A stretch of 7,145 nt of DNA from JBIOUF01 sp044866695 (GCA_044866695.1 JBIOUF010000237.1:1-7145); one strand, 5' to 3'; numbered from the stretch's first letter, positions 1 to 5,115 are shown. Notes: a model not told the origin generated them from the letters alone. Made by a program: numbers and translations.

Positions 1-2
1 GG

Positions 3-443
3 ATCACCGAGCTGATGCGCCGCTACACCAACCAGCAGCTCACCTCCGCCGAGGTGATCGCCGAGCTGATCGAGCTGGCCAAGGAGGTCGCCGCCGAGGG
101 CAACCGGGGCAAGCGCTTCGACCCGCCGCTGAGCGAGAACGAGCTGGCCTTCTACGACGCCGTCAGCGCGAACGAGTCCGCCGTCCAGCTCCAGGGCGAG
201 GAGGTTCTCGCCCAGATCGCCCGCGAGCTGGTCGTCGTGATGCGCCGCGACGTCAAGACCGACTGGACCGTCCGCGACGATGTCCGCGCCAAGCTGCGGT
301 CCTCGGTCAAGCGCCTGCTCGTGAAGCACAAGTACCCGCCCGACAAGCAGCCCGAGGCCATCAAGCTCGTCATCGAGCAGATGGAGACGATGGCCTCGCG
401 CGAGCTGGCCGTCCGAGACGGGTCCCGCCGACCCGGTGGTTGA
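3..443 (+). CDS. hsdR: Type I restriction enzyme R subunit (HsdR), C-terminal part
   Basis: This is the last 146 codons of a gene that begins left of the window; the frame is open from base 3 to the TGA at 441-443. HsdR is the motor and nuclease subunit of type I restriction-modification complexes, which translocate DNA and cut it far from an unmethylated site. What remains is the helical C-terminal region. It carries the familiar series LMRRYTNQQL, ELAFYDAV with NESA, IARELV, DWTVRDDVRAKLR and KYPPDKQPEA, typical of the conserved C-terminal domain seen after the helicase domains. None of the nuclease or ATPase motifs are in view, so activity cannot be judged. The final residues (RDGSRRPGG) look like unconserved tail. 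They run into GGTGGTTGAGCC, which resembles one arm of the gene-end repeat at 1679-1739 and supplies the stop codon. The family call is firm; hsdM and hsdS would be expected outside the window. Confidence 0.88.
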   Translation: MTELMRRYTNQQLTSAEVIAELIELAKEVAAEGNRGKRFDPPLSENELAFYDAVSANESAVQLQGEEVLAQIARELVVVMRRDVKTDWTVRDDVRAKLRSSVKRLLVKHKYPPDKQPEAIKLVIEQMETMASRELAVRDGSRRPGG

Positions 444-458
444 GCCGGCGTGGTGGAC

Positions 459-464
459 TACCCT
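459..464 (+). promoter_or_regulatory. Candidate -10 element (TACCCT) for a leaderless GNAT mRNA
   Basis: TACCCT fits the actinobacterial TANNNT -10 pattern. It ends 6 bases before the ATG at 471, which places the expected transcription start on or next to the A of the start codon. There is no Shine-Dalgarno sequence between hsdR and this ATG, which also fits a leaderless transcript. No good -35 box is seen at the usual distance. Confidence 0.4.
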
Positions 465-470
465 GCCGCC

Positions 471-1088
471 ATGTCCCGCGGCTTCACCGCCCAGCCGCTC
501 ACTCCGGAGTCCTGGGCAGATCTGGAGGAGCTGTTCGACCTGCCCGGCGGGTCGATCGTGCGTGGCTGCTGGTGCATGTTCTACCGCCGCAGCGGGCCGG
601 TGTCGGTGAGTGCCGCAGCGGGCGTGGAGAACAAGCGGCAGCTGCGCGGGCTGGTCGACGACGGCGTCGTACCTGGCCTGGTCGGCTACCTGGACGGAAG
701 TCCCGTCGGCTGGATCAGCCTCGGGCCACGCGAGCAGTATGCCAAGCTGCGCCGCTCGCCAATCATGAAGCCCGTCGACGACGACGCGGTCTGGGTCGTG
801 GTCTGCACGTACGTCGCGACGCGGCACCGCGGCCGAGGGCTGCAGCACCGGTTGCTCGCTGCCGGGATCGACTACGCGCGGAGCCAGCGGGTCCGCACCC
901 TCGAGGCGTTCCCGGTCGACAAGCCCGAGCGGAGCCACGACGACTTCATGTTCTTCGGGTCGCGCAGCCTGTACGAAAGAGCCGGCTTCTCCGAGGTCGT
1001 CCGTCGCTCACCGACGCGCGTGGTCATGAGGCTGAGCTGCGCCCTCGGCGAGAGCGGCAGAGCGTTGAGCCGTAGCTCAACTCACTGA
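471..1088 (+). CDS. GNAT-family N-acetyltransferase
   Basis: This 205-residue protein is predicted to transfer an acetyl group from acetyl-CoA to an amine; the acceptor is unknown. The acetyl-CoA binding motif A is visible around residues 110-130: a hydrophobic strand (VWVVVCTYV), then RHRGRGLQHRLL, matching the Q/R-x-x-G-x-G/A loop. The N-terminal part has a CWCM segment at residues 33-36, a feature I associate with one uncharacterised GNAT subgroup. The C-terminal end carries LYERAGF (168-173) followed by RRSPTRVVMRL, the usual closing strands of that subgroup. I chose the ATG at 471 over the in-frame GTG at 450. The domain needs nothing upstream, a TANNNT box sits at leaderless spacing before the ATG, and no ribosome site precedes the GTG. 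It lies 27 bases after hsdR on the same strand, but nothing ties it to restriction. The last 15 or so residues are low in conserved character. Confidence 0.85.
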   Translation: MSRGFTAQPLTPESWADLEELFDLPGGSIVRGCWCMFYRRSGPVSVSAAAGVENKRQLRGLVDDGVVPGLVGYLDGSPVGWISLGPREQYAKLRRSPIMKPVDDDAVWVVVCTYVATRHRGRGLQHRLLAAGIDYARSQRVRTLEAFPVDKPERSHDDFMFFGSRSLYERAGFSEVVRRSPTRVVMRLSCALGESGRALSRSSTH

Positions 1089-1103
1089 CGGGGGGCCGGG
1101 GCA

Positions 1104-1133
1104 CGCGGCCGCGGGGGCACGATGCGTGCACCC
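1104..1133 (+). terminator. GC-rich palindromes downstream of the GNAT gene
   Basis: Two adjacent structures follow the GNAT stop codon: the perfect 10-bp palindrome CGCGGCCGCG at 1104-1113, and a hairpin with arms 1113-1121 and 1125-1133 (one mismatch, three-base loop). Neither is followed by a T-run, so intrinsic termination is uncertain, though many high-GC actinobacterial terminators also lack one. No gene was supported in the 130 bases between 1089 and 1218. Confidence 0.3.
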
Positions 1134-1175
1134 ATGGATGCCCTGGGACCACTCACCACGTCCCGTCGCCCGCCC

Positions 1176-1181
1176 TACCTT
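1176..1181 (+). promoter_or_regulatory. Candidate -10 element (TACCTT) for the 1219 gene
   Basis: TACCTT matches the TANNNT pattern and would start transcription near 1188. That gives a leader of about 30 bases carrying GGGGA at 1209-1213, five bases before the GTG at 1219. No clear -35 box is present. It supports the 1219 start over the longer in-frame ATG at 1126, which would lie upstream of the transcription start. Confidence 0.35.
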
Positions 1182-1218
1182 GGCTCCCAACCAGTCGCTA
1201 CCAGAGCCGGGGACCGCC

Positions 1219-1653
1219 GTGAGATCGGACAACCTGAGCACCGCGCAGATGAAGCTCATCGGTCAGATCGTGGCCGACAACACCACGGTCGTGAACGCGG
1301 ACTACCTCGCCAAGCGCATCATCGAGCACGGTCACACGACCGCCCAGCCCGACCCGAACAAGACGATCTGGAGCAACGACGTCAGCGGCCTGATCATCGG
1401 GTATGTCCAGTCCACGCTGGAGGCACCCGACGAGGTCTACGCCAAGGGCGACACCCGGGTCCTCTACATCAAGGACGTGGGCGAGTGGGTCGGTTACGAG
1501 CAGGCCACCGCCCACACGGACAACCCGGAATGGCGCAGGAAGGTCGGAGTCGTGATCGACCTGCAGAACCTGCCCGACGACACCCCGATCAACGACGATC
1601 TCGCCACCATCGTCGAGAAGATCGCGCTCATCGTCGCCTACCCGACGAAGTAG
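1219..1653 (+). CDS. Small acidic protein of unknown function
   Basis: I do not recognise this family. The reading frame gives 144 residues from the GTG at 1219. It has balanced composition, clear alternation of hydrophobic and polar residues and an excess of Asp/Glu over Lys/Arg (about 21 to 13), so it looks like a real soluble globular protein. The N-terminal third is predicted helical (NLSTAQMKLIGQIV, then DYLAKRIIEHG). The middle is strand-like (LIIGYVQSTL, RVLYIKDVGEWVGYEQ, VGVVIDLQNL), and the end is another helix (DLATIVEKIALIVAYP). No signal peptide, membrane segment or metal-binding cluster is visible. The frame stays open up to an ATG at 1126, but that extension is Pro/Arg-rich and would span the candidate -10 box, so I prefer 1219, which has GGGGA five bases ahead. 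ATG 1249 is a shorter alternative. It is convergent with the binding-protein gene, with the repeat at 1679-1739 between them. Confidence 0.7.
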   Translation: MRSDNLSTAQMKLIGQIVADNTTVVNADYLAKRIIEHGHTTAQPDPNKTIWSNDVSGLIIGYVQSTLEAPDEVYAKGDTRVLYIKDVGEWVGYEQATAHTDNPEWRRKVGVVIDLQNLPDDTPINDDLATIVEKIALIVAYPTK

Positions 1654-1678
1654 CAGGCGAGACTGCGCCCGCGCGCGA

Positions 1679-1739
1679 TGGTTTCGACACGCCTCGCAAG
1701 CTCGGCGGTGGTTCCTGAGCCTGTCGAAGGGCTCAACCA
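1679..1739. repeat. Gene-end inverted repeat of the TGGTTGAGCC/GTCGAAGG type
   Basis: The 61-base unit begins TGGTTTCGACACG and ends GTCGAAGGGCTCAACCA. The outermost TGGTT (1679-1683) and AACCA (1735-1739) are exact complements. TCGAC at 1684-1688 is complementary to GTCGA at 1723-1727, and the centre GCCTCGCAAGCTCGGC is itself an imperfect palindrome. From memory, this pattern is a common dispersed intergenic palindrome in Nocardioides-like and other actinobacterial genomes; copy number cannot be known from one window. It lies between two convergent stop codons (1653 and 1755), a usual position for such units. A shortened match to one arm occurs at the end of hsdR (437-446). Confidence 0.65.
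1716..1735. terminator. Stem-loop within the gene-end repeat, possible bidirectional terminator
   Basis: TGAGCC (1716-1721) and GGCTCA (1730-1735) form a 6-bp stem around the loop TGTCGAAG. It sits between the plus-strand gene ending at 1653 and the minus-strand operon ending at 1755, so it could stop transcription from both sides. There is no T-run on either strand, so the terminator role is inferred from position. Confidence 0.4.
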
Positions 1740-1754
1740 ACGGGGTGGGGACCG

Positions 1755-2699
1755 TCATCGGCTCTCGAGGAGTCCTGCGCTGGTGAGGAAACGCTCCGCG
1801 ACGAGGGCCTCGTCGAGTCCGTCGACGTCGACGTCGCGGTTCATCTCGACCATCGCGCTCCTCGTCAGCCGCTGGTTGAGGGTGTCGACGACGGTCATGA
1901 ACTTGTCGCCACCCAGCCGCTCCAGGGCGTCCTCGTCGATCACCAGGGCGACGTGCTGGTAGCCGAACAGCCGCTTGGGGTCGTCAAGCAACCGGTAGCT
2001 GCCCGCCGCGAGCTGCCCGTCGGTGGTGAACACGTTCGCGGTGTCGACGTCACCGCGGTCGAGCGCCTCGTACTGCGCACCGATGTCGACCGGCTGGAAC
2101 GTCGCGTTGGTGAGTCCGTAGACGTCCTTCAGTCCGACCAGCCCTTGGACGCGGTCGGCGAACTCCGGCCTGGCGCCCAGTGTGAAGCTTGGCAGGCTGC
2201 GCAGGTCCGGGAGGCCGGTCAGCCCCTTCTCCTGGGCGAAGATCTGCGTGGTGGCGATCGCGTCGACGTTCTCGAACGGGGTCTGCTCGCTGAGCGCCTG
2301 CCCGCGTCCGGCGTAGAAGTCGCTCGCCATCTGGTAGGTCTCCTCGGCGCTGCTGCCGGCGTCGGCCTCGCCGGCCACGACGGTGACCGCGACGCCGAGG
2401 TACTCGGGGTAGGCGTCGATCCGACCGCTGGTCAGCTCGTCGTCGATGACCTCGGTGCTGCCGATGTCCTTGCGCAGCTCGACGTTGTACCCCGCCGACG
2501 ACAGCGACTGCTGGTACAGCTCACCGAGCAGGAACTGCTCGGCGAAGTCCTTGGTGCCCAGGGTCAGCTGCAGCTCGTTGCCCTGCGGCTGAACCGAGCC
2601 GGCCTTCTCTGTGGCATCTCCTCCGCACGCGGAGGCCGGGAGCCCCAGGAGGAGCAGCACGAGCGACAACCTCGCGCCGGACACCCCGCGTGGCCTCAT
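1755..2699 (-). CDS. Osmoprotectant (glycine betaine-type) ABC transporter substrate-binding lipoprotein
   Basis: This 314-residue protein is predicted to capture a quaternary-amine osmolyte (betaine, choline or a relative) outside the membrane for an ABC importer. The N-terminus has an Arg-containing start, a Leu-rich stretch (11-20) and a lipobox ending ASAC, so Cys25 should be lipidated. The mature part follows the ProX/OpuCC/OsmF pattern: GTKDFAEQFLLGEL (48-61), a central GSTEV (80-84) in place of the common GGTxx, and IDAYPEYLG (94-102), which holds the ligand-cage Tyr region. Also present are TTDGQLAAG (225-233) and a C-terminal LNQRL...MNRDVDVDG stretch. The usual FPPYxAAP segment near 245-252 is altered to LFGYQHVAL, so ligand choice may differ. 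The start ATG overlaps the hsp20 stop as ATGA, implying translational coupling. No permease or ATPase gene is adjacent, which makes it an orphan binding protein. The family is firm; the ligand is not known. Confidence 0.88.
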   Translation of the reverse strand: MRPRGVSGARLSLVLLLLGLPASACGGDATEKAGSVQPQGNELQLTLGTKDFAEQFLLGELYQQSLSSAGYNVELRKDIGSTEVIDDELTSGRIDAYPEYLGVAVTVVAGEADAGSSAEETYQMASDFYAGRGQALSEQTPFENVDAIATTQIFAQEKGLTGLPDLRSLPSFTLGARPEFADRVQGLVGLKDVYGLTNATFQPVDIGAQYEALDRGDVDTANVFTTDGQLAAGSYRLLDDPKRLFGYQHVALVIDEDALERLGGDKFMTVVDTLNQRLTRSAMVEMNRDVDVDGLDEALVAERFLTSAGLLESR

Positions 2700-3163
2700 C
2701 GCCGTCCACCCCCGCCGCCCCGGATGTCGATGCGCGCCGGCTGCGATGCCGCGGCCCCGCCGACCACTGTGATCTCGAGCAGGCCGTCCTCGAGGACGGC
2801 GTCGACGTCGGCCTCGTGGGTCGCCTCCGGCAGGTTGATGGTGCGCCGGAACGCACCGTAGTGGCGTTCCCGCACGTAGTAGGTGGTGCCCTCCTCGTCC
2901 GGGGCCCCGCTGCGCTCACCCTCGACGGTGAGGGCGCCGTGCGTGAGCGAGATCGACACCTCGTCCCGGCCGATCCCGGCAAGCTCGCAGCGGATCACCA
3001 GGTCCTCGCCCCGGACGAAGATGTCCATCGTCGGGATCCAGGCGGTGGCGTGGGTTCGCCGCTCACCGGACGGCTCCCCGGCCCGCCAGAACTCCCGCAT
3101 GCGGTTGAGCTCGGCCACCGTGTCGAAGAGCCCGTGGAACGGCTGCTGGCTCGGAGTGTTCAC
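2696..3163 (-). CDS. Hsp20/alpha-crystallin family small heat-shock protein
   Basis: This is an ATP-independent holdase chaperone of 155 residues that would bind unfolding proteins in the cytoplasm under heat or osmotic stress. The alpha-crystallin domain spans roughly residues 43-134. It begins PTMDIFVRGEDLVIRCELAGI, and contains GALTVEGER (77-84), YGAFRRTINLP (102-112) and the closing EDGLLEITV (125-133). A C-terminal I-x-I motif (Ile145-Asp-Ile147), used for oligomer assembly, is present. The N-terminal arm is short (about 40 residues). The tail after I-x-I is unusual, ending GGGGGRR. The start is GTG, preceded five bases upstream by a strong purine-rich ribosome site (GGAGAGAGGGAG). It lies 25 bases after the BCCT gene and overlaps the binding-protein gene by 4 bases, so the three are almost certainly one transcript. 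No CIRCE or HAIR operator was noticed, and regulation presumably comes from the operon promoter. Confidence 0.93.
   Translation of the reverse strand: MNTPSQQPFHGLFDTVAELNRMREFWRAGEPSGERRTHATAWIPTMDIFVRGEDLVIRCELAGIGRDEVSISLTHGALTVEGERSGAPDEEGTTYYVRERHYGAFRRTINLPEATHEADVDAVLEDGLLEITVVGGAAASQPARIDIRGGGGGRR
2706..2713 (-). promoter_or_regulatory. Ribosome-binding site of the binding-protein gene, inside hsp20
   Basis: On the minus strand this reads GGGGGTGG, six bases before the ATG at 2699. It lies inside the last codons of hsp20, where the same bases encode the run of glycines in the tail. The overlap suggests the Gly-rich tail is shaped at least partly by the need for a downstream ribosome site. 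Confidence 0.5.
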
Positions 3164-3167
3164 GACG

Positions 3168-3175
3168 TCTCCCTC
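3168..3175 (-). promoter_or_regulatory. Strong ribosome-binding site deciding the hsp20 GTG start
   Basis: On the minus strand this reads GAGGGAGA within a longer purine run (3168-3180). GGGAG ends five bases before the GTG at 3163. It is the best ribosome site in the operon and fixes a GTG start for hsp20. Confidence 0.6.
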
Positions 3176-3188
3176 TCTCCGGCACCGG

Positions 3189-4748
3189 TCAGCTGCCCCC
3201 GGCCGGGTCCGGCCGGGGCTCGGGAATCGTCACCACCTGCTGGGGTACGACGTCCTGCGGACCCTCGGCACGCAACGCCTTGTGCAGGCTCACGGCGAGT
3301 CCGAGCAGGACCACGGTGAACGGCGCCCCGACGATGATCGCGGCCTGCTGCAGCGACGCCAGCCCTCCGGCCAGCAGGAGCACTACCGCGACCGCACCCA
3401 TGAGCGTGCCCCAGAGGGCGACGACCAGCCGAGGTGGCTCGAGCGTGCCGCGACACGACAGCATGCCCATCACGATCGAGGCGGCGTCCGCACCGCTGAC
3501 GAAGAACACCGCGACCAGCACGATCACCACGGCCGAGGTCACGGCGGCGAGCGGGAATGCCTCCAGCAAGGTGAACAGGGCGACCTCGGGCTGTGCGACC
3601 GCGTCGGCGAGGTTCACCGTGCCGCTGAGCTGCAAGTCCAGCGCGGTCCCACCCAGGATCGCGAACCACACGAAGGTGACCCCGGTGGGGATCAGGAGCA
3701 CGCCGACGACGAACTCCCGCATCGTCCGGCCCTTCGAGATCCGCGCCAGGAACGTGCCCACGAACGGCACCCAGGAGATCCACCAGACCCAGTAGAAGAT
3801 CGTCCAGCTCGCCAGCCACTCGCTGCCGCCGAAGGCGCCGGTCCGGAAGCTCCGGCCGAGCAGGCCGCCGAGGTAGTCGCCGGTCGCCCCGATCAGGGTG
3901 TCGAAGATGAACACGGTGGGTCCCACGACCAGGATGAACAGCAACAGCAGGACCGCCACGACCATGTTGAAGTTGCTCAGCCACTGCACCCCGTTGCCCA
4001 CTCCGGACACCGCCGAGACGATGAAGGCGCCGGTGAGCACCGCGATGATGACGACCGCGAGGGTGGTCGTCGCCTCCACGCCCCAGACGAAGTCCAGGCC
4101 CCCGGTGATCTGCAACGCACCGAGCCCGAGAGAGGTGGCGCTGCCGAACATGGTGGCGAAGATGGCCAGGACGTCGATCGCCTTGCCGATCGGCCCGTGC
4201 ACTCGGTCCCCGAGCAGCGGGTGGAACGCCGTGCTGATCAGGTTGGGCATGCCCTTGCGGAAGCAGAAGTAGCCCAGCGCCAGCCCGCCCACCGCGTACA
4301 TCGCCCAGGGGTGCAGCGCCCAGTGGAAGTAGGAGTACTCCATCGCGACCCGAGCCGCCTCGTCGGTCCCGGGCTTCGCCAGTCCCAACGGTGGCGCGGC
4401 GAGGTGGGAGATCGGCTCGGCCACGCCGTAGAACATCAGCCCGATCCCCATGCCGGCGCTGAACATCATCGCGATCCACGAGACCGTGCGGAACTCGGGG
4501 CGGTCGTCGTCGGCCCCGAGGCGAATGTTGCCGTACCGGCTGATCGCGACGAACCCGGTGAAGATCAAGAAGGCGACCGTCGACAGGACGAAGAACCAGC
4601 CAAGAGTGCGCACGATCCAGCCGAGCACGTCGCCGACGACCTGCGCGAGCTGGTCGGTCCAGAGCACGCCCGCCAGAACGAAGACCACCGTCACGCCGAG
4701 CGCGACGTAGTAGACCTGCGGGTCGATCTTCGATGCTTGCTTGGCCAT
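3189..4748 (-). CDS. BCCT-family betaine/choline/carnitine transporter
   Basis: This 519-residue inner-membrane secondary transporter is predicted to import a compatible solute such as glycine betaine, normally driven by sodium. It has the length and hydrophobic pattern of a 12-helix BCCT protein. Family marks include AGMGIGLMFYGVAEP (98-112, the glycine-rich unwound helix), FHWALHPWAMYA (141-152) and WTIFYWVWWISW followed by FLARISKGRTMREF. By alignment from memory with BetP, Trp143, Trp148, Tyr151 and Trp323 match the aromatic box (W189, W194, Y197, W374), so a trimethylammonium ligand is likely. FFVSGADA (415-422) replaces the FFVTSADS I recall for the BetP sodium-2 site. The cytoplasmic tail is about 30 residues, Pro-rich and not basic, unlike BetP's long osmosensing tail. 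The ATG at 4748 is chosen because GAGGGG lies 10 bases upstream and the preceding 90 in-frame codons are Arg/Pro-rich noise. First gene of a three-gene stress unit. Confidence 0.93.
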   Translation of the reverse strand: MAKQASKIDPQVYYVALGVTVVFVLAGVLWTDQLAQVVGDVLGWIVRTLGWFFVLSTVAFLIFTGFVAISRYGNIRLGADDDRPEFRTVSWIAMMFSAGMGIGLMFYGVAEPISHLAAPPLGLAKPGTDEAARVAMEYSYFHWALHPWAMYAVGGLALGYFCFRKGMPNLISTAFHPLLGDRVHGPIGKAIDVLAIFATMFGSATSLGLGALQITGGLDFVWGVEATTTLAVVIIAVLTGAFIVSAVSGVGNGVQWLSNFNMVVAVLLLLFILVVGPTVFIFDTLIGATGDYLGGLLGRSFRTGAFGGSEWLASWTIFYWVWWISWVPFVGTFLARISKGRTMREFVVGVLLIPTGVTFVWFAILGGTALDLQLSGTVNLADAVAQPEVALFTLLEAFPLAAVTSAVVIVLVAVFFVSGADAASIVMGMLSCRGTLEPPRLVVALWGTLMGAVAVVLLLAGGLASLQQAAIIVGAPFTVVLLGLAVSLHKALRAEGPQDVVPQQVVTIPEPRPDPAGGS

Positions 4749-4758
4749 TGATCCATCG

Positions 4759-4764
4759 CCCCTC
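4759..4764 (-). promoter_or_regulatory. Ribosome-binding site deciding the BCCT start
   Basis: On the minus strand this reads GAGGGG, ten bases before the ATG at 4748. A second ATG between them (4753-4755) is out of frame. This site argues for the 519-residue protein over the longer open frame reaching to 5018. Confidence 0.55.
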
Positions 4765-4808
4765 GTGTAGCCCGAGTCACGTCCCGGCGTCGCGGCAACG
4801 CGTGCGTC

Positions 4809-4861
4809 GGCCTGTGATCTCGACGAGGCGGGTCCTGCGCGCCGGGGGCCGAGATCCGGCC
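4809..4861. repeat. Nested inverted repeat upstream of the BCCT gene
   Basis: GATCTCG (4816-4822) pairs perfectly with CGAGATC (4850-4856). Outside it, GGCC (4809-4812) pairs with GGCC (4858-4861) across small bulges. Inside the 27-base loop, GGCG (4827-4830) pairs with CGCC (4840-4843). It begins 61 bases upstream of the BCCT start codon, so it may be a structured leader or an operator. Short GC-rich arms can arise by chance, so significance is moderate. Confidence 0.4.
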
Positions 4862-4926
4862 CTGCCGGTTGCGATCCTCGCCTGTGCCGGCGGGACCCGG
4901 CAAGGGGTGTGTCTCGCGACGGAGCA

Positions 4927-4944
4927 CGCGTCACGTGAAGCGCG
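4927..4944. promoter_or_regulatory. Imperfect palindrome CGCG-N-CACGTG-N3-CGCG, candidate operator
   Basis: The centre TCACGTGA (4931-4938) is a perfect 8-bp palindrome flanked by CGCG on both sides (4927-4930 and 4941-4944). The symmetry and the position between divergent operons would suit a dimeric repressor or activator. No regulator gene is in the window to pair it with. Confidence 0.3.
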
Positions 4945-4950
4945 AGCGGA

Positions 4951-4987
4951 GGTTGTCCGGCGGAGACCTGCCGGCCTCTCCACAACT
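4951..4987. repeat. Bulged hairpin with two alternative inner pairings
   Basis: The outer stem GTTGT (4952-4956) pairs with ACAAC (4982-4986), extended by a G-T pair at 4951/4987. Directly inside, GGAGA (4962-4966) pairs with TCTCC (4977-4981), leaving CCGGC (4957-4961) as a bulge. That bulge is complementary to GCCGG (4970-4974) in the loop, so either a rival helix or a pseudoknot could form. It abuts the strong hairpin at 4988-5025. Confidence 0.45.
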
Positions 4988-5025
4988 CTGCGGGGTGCTC
5001 CGCTCGGGTTCGGAGCACCCCGTGG
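4988..5025. repeat. Strong 12-bp perfect hairpin (about 15 bp with wobble pairs)
   Basis: CGGGGTGCTCCG (4991-5002) and CGGAGCACCCCG (5011-5022) are exact complements around the 8-base loop CTCGGGTT. The stem can extend by G-T and T-G pairs and a C-G pair to 4988/5025. No T-run follows on either strand, and no gene ends here, so an ordinary terminator role is doubtful. A leader structure, an attenuator or the end of an unannotated small RNA are possible. Confidence 0.65.
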
Positions 5026-5115
5026 TGTCACCCTGCCGCGACGCCGCCGTGAGAACCAGAGTCCTTGGACCCGCGGCGACCGCAGCCCGGAGGAGTCCGG
5101 CGACGAACGAGCGGC

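Noticed and set aside
1126..1218. A longer start (ATG 1126) for the unknown acidic protein
   Set aside because: The added residues are Pro-rich with no pattern, and a candidate -10 box at 1176-1181 and GGGGA at 1209-1213 favour the GTG at 1219.
1873..1889. A sequence resembling the gene-end repeat (TGGTTGAG, two bases, TGTCGAC) inside the binding-protein gene
   Set aside because: It encodes the LNQRL region, which is conserved in the protein family, so the match is most likely coincidence.
2883..4751. A long plus-strand open frame (over 600 codons) across the BCCT and hsp20 genes
   Set aside because: Its translation is dominated by Arg, Asp, His, Gln and Pro repeats, as expected for the opposite strand of high-GC coding DNA, whereas the minus strand carries clear BCCT and Hsp20 motifs.
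4749..5018. A 90-codon N-terminal extension of the BCCT protein
   Set aside because: The extension is Arg/Pro-rich, spans the inverted repeats and lies upstream of a GAGGGG ribosome site placed for the ATG at 4748.
4749..5040. A known riboswitch (c-di-AMP ydaO type, glycine, guanidine) upstream of the osmolyte transporter
   Set aside because: I could not match any consensus core by eye on the minus strand; only unassigned inverted repeats are supported. A covariance-model search would be decisive.
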